Shown in pieces: positions 23,547 through 34,522 of a DNA stretch of 64,000 nucleotides. The DNA comes from Luscinia megarhynchos. Taxonomy: Eukaryota > Chordata > Aves > Passeriformes > Turdidae. Position numbers and translations under genes: made by a program. Positions within the stretch are counted from its first letter, which is position 1; each line of letters begins with the position of its first letter. The stretch covers positions 744,001 through 808,000 of the forward strand of contig JAPFBE010000032.1 of assembly GCA_034336665.1 (NCBI GenBank), read 5' to 3'. Under the pieces are notes generated by a model that was not told where the DNA came from, ran no database searches, and was given only the letters and a program-made list of their open reading frames with translations.

Positions 23547-23559
23547 ATAGCTAACACAT

Positions 23560-24002
23560 CCATGTCGGTTGTGACAAGCTGAGCAGTGCTCGCAGTCCTG
23601 CTTTCTAGTTGTATTCCCACAGAGAAGAAAAGGTTTTTTTTAATTTAACCTTGAGATTATTTTTGGGAATAGAGGTGGGTTTTTTGGGGGCATAAAGTGT
23701 TTTTATTACTTTTTCTGCTTAAATTTTTTATGGGATAGTAGCTATTTTAATATTTGTTTGTTTGGTATGGATGTCTTTGTTTATGTTTATAATGTGAACG
23801 CTCCACCCCCCCCATACTTTTTTTATGATTTCTAGGGATATTTAATATATTATAGTTTATAAGAGAATTTAAGTTTAAGACATTTTTTTTTTATTTTTAT
23901 TTTTATTTGGGACTTGATTTTTTCTGTTTGACTTTGATGTTTTTATGTCATTTTTTGGTGTGTTTTTATTTTTGTGGGTTTTTTAATTTAAGAGAGAATT
24001 GA
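23560..24002. other. T-rich, gene-free stretch
   Basis: Long T runs with scattered G, no open frame. It forms one compositional unit with 24665-25350, from which it is separated by a solo LTR insertion. Confidence 0.6.
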
Positions 24003-24007
24003 TGTTT

Positions 24008-24659
24008 TGTCCTGATTTAGGACAAATTAGAGGGAAACTTCCGGAAGGAGGCCCCCAAAAAAAACAAACCCCCATGACTCCTCCCCTCCACCACTGGGTT
24101 CAGGAAGAATTTCCTCAGAGGAAAAGTGGAAAAAACTCATTTATTTAGCAAACACAAAAAAACCACTCCCCAACACAAGAAAACAGCCACAGATGACAAA
24201 AGGAACTCTTTCACCAGTCTCAGAGGATGCACAAACTCAGAAAATCTCTGGTGCTGGGGAGGGATGAATGCTTATCATGAAAATGCAGACTCCGGGGGCT
24301 CCTTGATGTTCCTAGGTCCCGGTCCAGAACAGGTTCGGATGGTATTCTGGAAAAGAGAAGAAGGAAAGCAAAGAAAACAGTCCAGAGAAGAAAATTGGAC
24401 TGCCTAGCTAAACTAAGTAATAAGGAAAAAGCAAAAGCAAGCAAAAGCAGCAGCCAAGGCCAGCAAGCAAAGCGGCAGCAAAGCCAGCGAGCCAAGCAGC
24501 AGCCCCTCGCTAAGCCCAGGCGAAGGGTGAGGGGCGCCGGCTAACTAGACAAAACAAACCTTCACTTTCAGAGTCAATTCTGAAAGCACCGAACATAATT
24601 CCAGGCATGAACCGCACACACGATTGGGGATACAAAATATATAACGTCACCCCAGGACA
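24008..24659 (-). repeat. Solo LTR (family B, ERV-L type), TSD TGTTT
   Basis: A 652 bp LTR with ends TGTCCTGATTT and CCAGGACA and an exact duplication TGTTT (24003-24007 and 24660-24664). It matches the LTR at 60335 onward, which follows an ERV-L pol gene on the minus strand; hence the family assignment. TTTATT at 24139 gives AATAAA on the minus strand. Confidence 0.9.
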
Positions 24660-24664
24660 TGTTT

Positions 24665-25350
24665 GTAGGTTTTTATTCTGCAGTGAAGGAGTTAATATTT
24701 TGCTTGGGCAGTGGTTGGAGTAGCTGGGGTGGAGTACTTTAGGCTGTTTTGGGGGCTGGGCCAGGATAGCAGGGGCTTAGCGAGAAACGGTGGTGGCTGT
24801 TTTGGCTGTATGACTATTTTTTGGGGTTTCTTGCATTCAATGTTTCCTGTGGGTTGATGGTTTTCCATCCCCCTGCCCTGCAGCCACCAGGGCCTGGCCT
24901 GGCTCCCCACGGGCCACATGGGTTGTGGCAGAGGGGGCCTGGCCCAGCCCGTAGTAGTTTTAGGGGTTTGGTGGTATTTGGTGAGATTTAGTAATGGTAG
25001 TATTTTGGTTGAGCTGCGGGCTGGTCTGGCTGTATTGGAAGGAGGGGGAAGTAGCTAGGCTTTTAGTGGTTGATGGCCTCCCCTTTCCTTGTCTGGTGGT
25101 TTTTGGTGAAATTTAGTAGTGAGAGCATTTCAGCCGAGACGTGGGCCGGACTGGTGTCGCTGGGGGGAGAACCTGGTCTGGCCAGCGCTGCAGCAGAGGC
25201 AGGGCCCAGCTTGGCCCAGCCCTGCCAGGCCCACGGGCTGTGTGGGGACTGGCCTAGCTCAGCTAGGTATTTGTTGAGAAGTTGGAACTATAAGAGAGAT
25301 TCTTGGGGTTTTTCATCTTTACATGTGTGTTTACAAAGGCTCATCTAACT
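24665..25350. repeat. G/T-rich degenerate tandem repeat
   Basis: A unit of roughly 130 bp recurs at about 24930-25040 and 25080-25200: tttggtgagatttagtaatg against tttggtgaaatttagtagtg, each followed by a GC-rich block with tgcgggctggtctggctg or gtgggccggactggtgtcgc. No open frame of interest. Its origin is not recognised. Confidence 0.55.
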
Positions 25351-26350
25351 TTTTTATTGGTGTAACAATGTGTTAATATTAAAAATCAGCCACTGATTGG
25401 TTTTTGTTAGGTCTAAAGGAAGCGGTCAAGGGAATTATTTCTAGAATTGATTCTTTTCTTTCCTTACCAAAAAAATAAATTAATATAAAACTAGGACATT
25501 GTACAATGCTTTCAGGTAACCACTCTGACTAAAATCTAATTCACTTCTTTGATCAGTTTAGTTTTTATTTGAATCTCTTTCTCGATCCTGTCATCAGATA
25601 GGGCACAAGTGAGACTGCTGGCACAAGTGATAAGGTGAGAACAAGAAAAGGATAGAACTAGTTCTTTGGGAAGTAGTACAGATTTATAAGCAGCTAATTA
25701 TGGCCTTGATCACATTGAGTGGATATTTGCTGATTGTTTTTTGCAGTTTCTAAGACAACTTCAGAAGTGATCAAGATGCATTAAATACATGCTTGAATGA
25801 CATAGAGAGACAAATGAGAATGACAAACTGGCAGATAAGGACACGATGAACGTTAGTGAAACGTTTGAAAGTCAGTATGACATATTTTATGTTGCAACAT
25901 CCTTGTGCATTTGGCTTCAGAGTATGTAATAATTTCATAATTTTGTAGTTCTATCTACTGGTACCTCTTTTAGAAACAAATAAATGAATGAGATTTATGT
26001 GTAAATTAATTTCTATTTATAGATGACTATTCTGAGTGATTAATGCATGAGTGGTTTTTTATGTTAAAAATAATAAAGTTTACTTAAAAATCAACTCAAG
26101 AGATGCTTCATCTTTAGCATGGCTTAATTGCAAAGCTGTATTGTGGAAAATGAAAATTGAGTATTCTGTATAATTCAAATGCCAGCAGTTGAATACAAGA
26201 CAAATGTAGTACATGCAACATCACTGAAAAACTGGAATAAAAAATATTCTTTGCAGTAAGGCTAAGGACCATCATCTGAATAAACAGGATCTTCTTTCTC
26301 TATATTAGCTCATTTATTAAAGAGAGAAAAGATACCCTCTTGGAGATGCT
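25351..26350. other. Unassigned AT-rich intron
   Basis: No gene, LTR or repeat recognised in this kilobase. Confidence 0.6.
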
Positions 26351-26353
26351 TAA

Positions 26354-27940
26354 TCCTAGAATCATCATAGAATCATGGAATGGTTTGGGTTAGAAGGGAC
26401 CTTAAAGATCATCTCGTTCCAACCCCCTGCCATGGGCAGGAACACTTTCCAATAGACCAGTTTTCTCAGGACTCCATCCAACTTGACCTTGAACACTTCC
26501 AAGGACGGGTCATCCACAACCTCTCTGGGCAACCTGTTCCAGTGCCTCACCACACTTACAGGAAAGAATTTCTTCTTAATATCTAATGTAAACCTACCCT
26601 CTTTCAGTTAAATCCATGCCCCCTTGTCCTACCACTACATGGCCTTATAAGAAGTCCCTCTCCAACTCTCTTGTAGGTCCTCTTCAGGTATTGAAAGGCT
26701 GCAATTAGGTGTCCCCAGAGCTGCCTCTTCTCCAGACCAAATTATCTCAGCCTCTCCTCATAGGAGAGGTGCTCCATCCCTTTAATCATCTTTATAGTCC
26801 TCCTCTGGCCTCACTTCAACAGGTCTATGTACTTCCTCCACTGTGGACCCTGTAGCTAGATGCAGTAGGTGAGGTGTGGTCTCACAATAGCGGAGTAGAG
26901 GGGCAGAATCTCCTCCCTTGCCCTTCTGCCCACATTACTTTTGATGTAGCTCAGGATACGATTGACTTTCTGGGCTGCCAGTGCACACTGACAGCTCATG
27001 TTCAGCCTCTCATCCACCAGCACCCCCAAGTCCTTCTTGGCAGGGCTGCCCTCAATCCCTTCATCCCCGACCCTGTATCGATACTGGGGGTTGCCCTAAC
27101 CCAGGTGCAGCATGCTGCACTTGGTCTTGTTAAATCTCATGAAATTCCCATGAGCGCACTTCTTGAGCTTGTCCACATCCCTTTGGATAGCATCCCATCC
27201 TTCAGGAATGTCAGTTGCACCCTCATCTCGGTGTCATCTGCAAACTTGCTGAGGGTCCACTTGATCCCTTTGTCTATGTCATTAGTGAAGACATTGAATA
27301 GCACTTGGTCCCAATACAGACCCCTTGAGGGACACCGCTTACCCCCAGTGTCCATCAGGACTCTGAGCTGTTGACCACTACCCTCTGGATGCAACCATCC
27401 AGCCAATTCCTTATCCACTGAACAGTCCACCCACTGAATGCTTCTTTCTTCAATTTAGAGAGAAGGATGTGGGGGACCATGTCAAAAGCTTTACAGAAGT
27501 CCAGATAAAGGACATCTGTAGCCCTTTCCTTTTCCTCTGATGTAGTTACTCCATTGTAGAAGGCCACTGGGTTAGTCAGACAGGACTTGCCCTTGGTGAA
27601 GCCGTGCTGATTGTCCTGAATCACTTCCTTATCCTCCACATGCCTTAGCAGAGTTCCTAGGAGAATCTGTGCCATGATCTTCCCAAGCACAGAGGTGAGG
27701 CTGCCAGGCTAGTACTTTCCAGGGTCTTCCTTTATACCCTTTTTAAAGATGGGCACGATGTTTTCTTTTTTCCTGTCACCTAGGACTTCACTTGACTGCC
27801 ATGATTTTTAGAATATGATGTAGCTTGACAACTACATCAGCTAATTCCCTCAGGACTCTGATTCATCACATCAGGTCCCATAGACTTATGTTCAGTCAGG
27901 TTCCTCAGGTGGTCATGAACCGGATCTTAACTTACTACTG
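26354..27940 (-). mobile_element. CR1 LINE, 5'-truncated
   Basis: The minus strand ends in the diagnostic CR1 3' tail of near-repeated ATTCTATG units (plus strand tagaatcatcatagaatc at 26357-26374), next to the conserved gaatggtttgggttagaagg segment. Upstream on the minus strand is reverse transcriptase: [15 protein letters not shown] and [18 protein letters not shown] (27355-27690), then [10 protein letters not shown] with the FADD catalytic motif (27137-27430). Stops and frameshifts are frequent. The 5' end is lost at about 27940, where an ERV env remnant begins. Confidence 0.92.
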
Positions 27941-27949
27941 CTGAGGTTA

Positions 27950-28800
27950 AAAATGTGGGATAGGGAATTTACATAGGCACTTCATAAAGCATATAGAAAA
28001 AGGAATAAACATATAATGCTCCCAATTAAGTGTCCTGCCCCTCCTAAACCACTCAGGTAGTCAGGCAGCCCTGATAGGTTGTGTTGTTCTATGTATTAAG
28101 TCCAGAATATGTTGAATTTCATCATCCATACTAGCTGATTCAGTAGTTATGTTAAAGCAGCACATACCTTCAAACTTGGAACAGCATTTATGACGTTGAA
28201 GAGGGAGGTAGTTAATCAGTAATTGATGTAAGGTTCCTCAGTGTACAGAAGTTACTTCCGAATTTAAGGCAACTATTGCCTTGGATGTCCAATTTAATCC
28301 TTGCACAAGGGCACACACCAGGTGCTCTTTATTTGCTTCTTGAAAAGAGTAATAAGTTAGTTACAGTAAAAACCAAGCACACGAGTATTTACATATTGAT
28401 CTTGCAGAAATGTATCCAAGGTATGTGCTCATAGTACAAGCCTACAAAGCATGATGAGCCAACCTGTGAAAAGGAAGGAAAACAGGAGTGTCATCTCCCA
28501 GTAATACATATACTGTTGCTGCAGCTTCTTCAGCCAATACTGCTCCAGACTTGGTTATTGACATGGGGTAATTGCCCACAGATTGAAGAGCTGTGGCTTT
28601 CACTTTTTCAGATCAAACTGCAGTTTGGTATTGGGTTTGTAATACCAATAACACTACCGATGCTATCCCCCTAGATAAGGCACAGGAAATAATGGAACAT
28701 ACCTGAAATACAAGAAGTCAAGAATATGATTCAAATAGGATGTAAAATAAGGGGAGAAGTCAGAGTATAGGACCATACTCTATTGTCAGGGGTGTTGAGA
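27950..28800 (-). pseudogene. env: Class II ERV env remnant (TM subunit)
   Basis: The minus strand at about 28155-28190 reads CSKFEGMCCFNITTES, the retroviral TM disulfide motif C-X6-CC, with the heptad helix preceding it (LNWTSKAIVALNSE at about 28270-28310) and downstream helix LDLIHRTTQPI. It is related to the TM sequences at 10867-11751 and 34459-35406. Stops are present and no LTR could be tied to it, so it is an isolated fragment. SU-like sequence may extend to 28800. Confidence 0.75.
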
Positions 28801-29175
28801 ATGAGTGGTACAGCTGTCTCAATTGTCTGGGGGGTAACTATCATCTATTTCAGGCCATGCTTTTGGGCAGAGCCATTGTAGCTAGGAATGTAGCCAGGAG
28901 GTCCCAGCATTCAGTTCTGGGACATCATGGAATATAGGGAGTTACCATCACAGCCTCCCCAGTCTCCAACTTTATTCGTGCCATGACATGGTTTTTCCTG
29001 GATCCTGCTGACTATGCCAAAAGTTTGAGTCAACACAGACAAAATAACCAGAAACTCATGGCTGAAACACAAAGAGTAAATTTATTTTTGTTATCTTGCT
29101 AACCAGAGGATTCTCAAGGGAACACGTGTGCAGGGGTACACAAGATGGGATGCAGGCAGAATTAAGCTCTATTCC
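28801..29175. other. Unassigned segment between env remnant and CR1
   Basis: No recognisable gene. It may be further ERV sequence but I cannot support that. Confidence 0.5.
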
Positions 29176-29179
29176 TTGT

Positions 29180-30215
29180 AACAGTCACCTTGTCATGGAA
29201 GGACATGAAGTTATTCAAGCAGGACCTGCTTTTCCTAAACCCATGCTGGCTGGGCCTGATCCCTTGATTGTCCTATATGTGCTGCATGATGGCACTCAAG
29301 ATGATCTCCTCCACAACCTTTGCTGGCACTGAGTTCAGGCTGTCAGGCCTGTAGTTCCCCAGATCCTTCTTCCAGCCTTTTTTCTAGATAGGCATCACAT
29401 TTGCTAACTTTCAGTCAACTGGGACCACCTGCTTGGCCAGGACAGGTGGTAAATGATTGAAAGTGTCTTGGTGAACCATTGTCAGCTCCCCCAGTACCCT
29501 TGGGTGGATCCCATCTGGCCCCATAGACTTGTGTGTATCCAAGTGGTGTAGCAGGTAGGTGACCATTTCGTCTTGAATTATGGGGTTTTCATTCTGCTCC
29601 CCATCCCTGTCTTCCAGCTCAGGGGGCTGGGTACCCACAGACCAACTGGTCTTACTATTAACGACTGAGGCAAAGAAGACATTAAGTACCTCAGCCTTTT
29701 CCTTATCCTTTGTTGCTATGTTTCTCCCTCATCCAATAAAGGAGATTTTCCTTGGCCCTTCGTTTGTTGACAGGGTATTTATAGAAACATTTATATTGTC
29801 TTTTATGGCAGTAGCCAGATGAGGTTCTAGTTGGGCTTTGGCACTTCTAATTTTCTCCCTGCACAACCTCATGACATACTTGTAGTCCTCCTGAGCTGCC
29901 TGAGCCCCCTCTTCCAAAGGTCATAAACTCTCATTTTTTTTTCTGAGTTCCAGACAAATATGTCTGTTCAGCCAGGCCATTCTTCTTCCCTGCCAGCTCA
30001 TCTTTTTGGCACATGGGGACAGCCCATTCCCGTGCCTTTGAGATTTTCTTCTTGAAGAATGTCCAGCCTTCCTGGACTCCTTTGCTCTTCAGGACCACCT
30101 CTCAAGGGACTCTGTCAACCAGTGTCCTAAACAGAGTGAAATCTGGCCTCTGGAATTCCAAGGTGGCAGTTCTGCTAACAGTTCTTGTGCTGTTAGGACT
30201 CTGGAGTTAACCAAG
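29180..30215 (-). mobile_element. CR1 LINE fragment (RT and upstream ORF2)
   Basis: Minus-strand frames give typical CR1 ORF2: YKYVMRLCREKIRSAKAQLE (29729-29917), SMGPDGIHPRVLGEL (29411-29638) and HGFRKSRSCLNN (about 29190-29240). It overlaps the same RT region as the CR1 at 26354, so the two are separate insertions. Both the endonuclease end and the 3' tail are missing. Confidence 0.9.
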
Positions 30216-30219
30216 AAGC

Positions 30220-31500
30220 ATCTGTCAGTACATCTTCCTTCTAGAAAGAGCAGATTCTTGAGCATAGGGGAGAGATGGATGGGAATCCCCTGATATCTGT
30301 GTGCATGTGCTGGGAAAAGAAGGGGAAGGGAAATACAGTGAAAGTGTGAGCCAAAATACTTTTGTTTGAGAGTAGGATGTGCTGGTTTTAAAACTTAGCG
30401 GGAAAATTAAGCCTGGTCAAACCACCCTCTTTCAATTGTGGAGGAAAAAAAACTAGGAGAGATTATAAATTCAGGTCACAATTTACTGAAGAAATTTTAA
30501 TGAACACACCAGTTGTACAAAAGATTGGTTTGCCCACAAAAAAGGGTATTCACCACTGAAACATGTCACCTGGCCCACTAGGACAAAACCAAGATGGTGG
30601 CTCTTCCCAAGCTGCTGGCGCCATGTAGTTTCCCCAGAAAAAGACAAGATGGCAGCTGTTCTCACACTCTACCATGTGGCTCCCTGGGAAAAATGGCAAA
30701 TGGTAGGGGGCTCCTGCACTGGACCAGTGGCTGAAGAGAACAAAGGAAACAATGTGGCAAACGAGTTTCCACGGTTTAATGCCCTCCCCTAGCCAGAAAA
30801 CAATGAATGTTACAGTACAAGCTGGCTTGTACTGGGCAATTAATTAGGCTCTAAATAAGACAGTGGCCCTATTTTAAACTATAAAAAAGACAGTCTTATT
30901 TCCTTATAGCACATAAAGATATATTATGGAGTAGATGTGAATGTTTTAACTGTAGATATAAACAAAGGCACTGGTGTTAGAGTAAGCAAATGTTAAAATG
31001 GCTGTGATCCCCTAAGTTTGAATAGAAAGGAAATGAAAACCCCTGCTGCCCCCCAGGGAAGAAGAAGGAAAAAAAACCCTTCTGTTTTCAAAAATAAAAA
31101 AAGCTTTGTTTCAACTGTTATAATCCTTCAAGTGTGCCCCATAAGTTAATATAGTCCTCAATAATGATGAAAAAACTGTTAAAAAAATAATTTTTACATA
31201 GTAATCAAATTTCCATTCTCCTGGGTGGCTAATCACTATGACATGGAGGCCACAAGAAAACTGTTTCTTGTATAAAAATCTCCATAAACTGAAAAGTCTC
31301 CTCTCCCAAGTAAATTAATAAATTTTTTTTTTTAATAGTAAATTGACTGATTTGTTTCTGTACATTGTGTAAAAGAAAAGTTGTAGAGGAAGAAGTGTTC
31401 TAAAAGTTTTATTGTAAGTTTTATTATTTTTTCTTATAGTTTTTAATAATACAGTTTTTCTTTGTACCCTTTAAAGTTTGAACCTGTTTTACCTTCCTCC
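30220..31500. other. Mostly unassigned intron
   Basis: AT-rich, without an open frame of note. It includes a short LTR-like start at 30806 (listed separately). A TGTGCTGGTTTTAAAAC stretch at about 30379 resembles avian LTR starts, but no end could be defined. Confidence 0.5.
30806..30866 (+). repeat. 5' fragment of family G LTR
   Basis: TGTTACAGTACAAGCTGGC and the following GGGCAATTAATTAG match the start of the LTR at 33155. The match ends after about 60 bp. The first part forms a near-perfect inverted repeat (CAGTACAAGC / GCTTGTACTG). Confidence 0.7.
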
Positions 31501-31507
31501 TAATTCT

Positions 31508-31640
31508 ATTTCACAACAAAAAAAAAAGTTAATAATTCTAGCAAATACACTAGTTATTTGGCTAACAGTAAAACCCACAACATAAATTAGTTCATTGGCC
31601 AAAACATTTCAAATTAACAAACCAAAACCACTGCACAAAA
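31508..31640 (+). repeat. R130 repeat, copy 1 of a direct pair
   Basis: It matches 31932-32060 in direct orientation at about 85% by eye, and 22985-23180 inverted. Its function is unknown. Confidence 0.78.
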
Positions 31641-31931
31641 TTGGTGTTTCCACCCGGTTAAATTGAAATCGTGACATCTTTTTGTGGAGAATGCAAGGCA
31701 ATTGATGAAAGCTGTAAGATAAAGATTATATTAGAAGGAAAATGGGCAAAACATGTATTAAGTCATAAGGTTAAGTAGATTGATGGTAGAAAATATATAG
31801 TGTAATTATGGTTAGATGTCTAGGGATAGAGGTTGTTCTTCTGTTTAATTTCGTAGTTTTTATTGTTTTAAGTAGAAGCTGTATGTTTAATGAAATTTTG
31901 ATAATAATTTTGGACTTGTTTCACACTGTTC

Positions 31932-32060
31932 TATCTCACAACAAAAAATAAGTAAATAATTCTAGTAAATACACTAGCAATTTGGCTAACACTAAAACCC
32001 ACAATAAAAATTAGTGCATTTGCCAAAACAATTTAAATTAACAAACCAAAACCACTACAT
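31932..32060 (+). repeat. R130 repeat, copy 2 of a direct pair
   Basis: Second copy, 424 bp after the first; the retroviral integrase remnant begins immediately after it. Confidence 0.78.
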
Positions 32061-32061
32061 A

Positions 32062-32700
32062 CCTTTACATCAGCAATATGGGCTACAGTACACACAGGAG
32101 AAAAAGGTCAGGATGCCATCGTACATTGGCATTCAGCCTTTGCTGTTTTAGGTATCCCCTGTACCATCAAAACAGACAATGGCCTGCTTATACATCACAG
32201 TAAACAAGACATTTCCTACAGCTCTGGGGTGTGTCACACCACAGTGATATTCCCAAATTAGCAACAGGACAAGATAGTGTGGAACGTGCTCATGGCACTT
32301 TAAATGTATACTTGAGAAACAAAAGGGAGGAGGTGAATCCCCACAGAGCAGAGTAGCTAAAGCTATCTATACATAAAATCATTTGAGAATATCAGAAAAG
32401 TCCCAGAACTCAGTCATTTAAAATCACTATGTATCACTACAATCATCCAGCGATGACCAGTCGCCCAAATCCAAGGTAATGGTGTGAGACCTTATCACCA
32501 GTAGGTGAGGAGGCCTATGGAATCTCATTACCTGGGGACATAGATATGCTTTTCTTTCCACGGACTTGGGAACATGTTGGATACCTGCCAGATGTGTTCA
32601 GCCTGCACTATGTCCTGTTCAGGACCACAGGCAGCATCCCCCTTGATAGCTCCTCAGTGGAAGTGGTGGAGCCATGTGTAGAATAGTGATTGAAACAACG
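32062..32700 (+). pseudogene. pol: Class II ERV integrase remnant (ERV-d)
   Basis: Plus-strand frames show TSAIWATVHTGEKG, then HSAFAVLGIPCTIKTDNG with the second catalytic Asp (about 32140-32190), and QDSVERAHGTLN with the catalytic Glu (about 32269-32310). A C-terminal piece with the PRWVPGR-like region follows (about 32460-32600). The N-terminal third and the first Asp are missing. Stops and frame changes make it a fossil. A family G LTR follows at 33155, probably its 3' LTR. Confidence 0.85.
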
Positions 32701-32754
32701 TTTTTACTGACCTCATAGAAATCTGGAACTCTTGGAGTGACAGCTCATATAAAG

Positions 32755-32822
32755 ACTTTATTTGTTTACAAATTGTTTTTCTGTTTACAAACTGTTTTTC
32801 CTATTTGCAAGTTGTTTTTCTG
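32755..32822 (+). repeat. Three tandem ~21 bp repeats
   Basis: tttacaaattgtttttc, tttacaaactgtttttc and atttgcaagttgtttttc follow one another, differing at a few bases. Confidence 0.85.
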
Positions 32823-33154
32823 GTAATCGGGATTTTTCTAACAGTTCTAAGAGTTAAATGGTTTCTTGTTTTTAGAGTTAAGTTGCAACTTCTAAGCAAA
32901 TAGTCTGTGACATGCTATCCTGAAAGATCACAGTATTGATAGTTTTTGCTTGGCAGCTCCTGGACAAGAATGCTGCAGCTCCAGTGATACATGGAACACA
33001 TTGCTAACTAGGGGAGTAGGGTTTGTCAAATTGAGTGGAAAAACCTCATTCAAATTGAACCTATGCTGTCTTCTGTCACCCTGTCTGCAAAGGGCCCTTG
33101 CAGGTAGGACAACAGAGAGCAGTTTGCAATTTTTAATAAAGAAAGAAAGAAGGA

Positions 33155-33484
33155 GTTGGTACAGTATAAGCTGGCTTGTACTGGGCAATTAATTAGTCTA
33201 TAAATAAGACACCCAACCCAGTTCCATGGGCTGGTCCCTGGGTGGACAATGACAGGTTATATTACAACCCAAACAAGTAATTCACTCGATGATGTTCCAC
33301 CCTGGGCTGCAGACATCTCACTGGTCAGGGAGCTGGGTGGTGTTAAAGCCAGACCAATCAGCTGTCTAGACAAGGGAATTTTGAATCTCCTATTTAAGGA
33401 GGATCTGAACAATAAAACAGGTTGTTGTTGCATGGATCTCTGAAAGTGTATCGTCTCTGTCTCTGACCCATGAATCCCGTAACA
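33155..33484 (+). repeat. Family G LTR (probable 3' LTR of ERV-d)
   Basis: It starts TGGTACAGTATAAGC after a purine-rich run (aaagaaagaaagaaggag), contains TATTTAAG near 33392 and AATAAA at 33412, and ends CCCGTAACA. It matches the ERV-c 5' LTR (16667-17006, inverted). No target duplication was evident, consistent with a truncated provirus. Confidence 0.78.
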
Positions 33485-34138
33485 AGTGGAAAACAGGGGC
33501 AAAGCAAAACCTGGAAAGCTATTTTGTCCAAAAGGAGTTATGCTGCTTGGCTGCTCACTCCACATCACCTAGCAGGGTTTTCCCTGGTGGCAGTAATGTC
33601 AGGTGATGACTGGGGTCTTGCAAGGCAACTTCCTCTCCTGAGTGAGCCTGACAAAAGAAAGAGGACCCCTCCACTTCTGCCCATGTTTTTTTAAGGGGAC
33701 AAAACCACTACCTTCCACAACCGGGGCCAGAAAAAGTTCTGGTTCCTTGCCAAAAACTGCTCCCCTTCCAAAGAAGTGGGTGGTGTGGAAGAAACAGTGC
33801 TAAAACTCTGCCCCTTATCCCTGTACCTAGGACATAAGAGCAATTAGAAGAATCTGTGCAGTGAATATGCAATGTAGCAGAGATGTGAAAAGAAATACTG
33901 CTGTATGCCTGGCCGCAGAGAATAGTAAATTTAGAAACAAAATCACTGTGCATTGTGGCTTCCCAAGAGCTTATAGAGACCTGAATTGAATAGGAGAGTC
34001 TATGCTCCTTACAGGTCTTTCCTTTAAATGCCTGTATGTTTAGGCTAGTACTGTCATGGGGTGTAGCTGTTTTTAAAGTTGGATGCTTTCCAACTTCGGG
34101 TTCTGCAGCCCTGAGCTCAGATATTTCTGAACTCTGGC
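33485..34138. other. Unassigned intron
   Basis: About 650 bp of sequence without a recognisable gene or repeat. Confidence 0.55.
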
Positions 34139-34510
34139 TGTTAAACCCACAGCTACTCACTAGCGAAATATCGAAAGGCTGAGACTGTGCCGCACAGATT
34201 CTGAAGATAACTTTATTTCTCCGAAGGGAAGATGCTAACAATGGTCTAATTACATCAGATAACGAAGAGTTTATATAGGTTTTCAAGGGATTGAATTTTC
34301 CACCAATAAGAACTACAACTTACAAACTAACCAATTATCTTAAAATTCTAAGTAAGGAAAGAATCAATAAACTTGTGACTTTAAGAGCCAATAAAAATCC
34401 TAAGAGATAACAGGGTTTTCGATAAGGGAGAGGGAGTCTTGTTTCCAGGCATTTAGTATTATGGGATAGAATTCCAAGGGTATACTTTAGGGGGAGTAAC
34501 ATTTTCTACA
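34139..34510 (-). repeat. ERV-e 3' LTR, 372 bp
   Basis: Plus-strand ends are TGTTAAACCC and TTTTCTACA. It adjoins a polypurine tract on the env side (34511-34522, agagagaggaat on the minus strand). ACTTTATTTC near 34209-34218 gives AATAAA on the minus strand. Confidence 0.92.
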
Positions 34511-34522
34511 ATTCCTCTCTCT

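Noticed and set aside
33155..33510. Family G LTR as a 5' LTR, with TGG two bases after its end as a primer site
   Set aside because: The bases following TGG do not resemble a tRNA complement I know, and integrase on the same strand lies upstream, which fits a 3' LTR.
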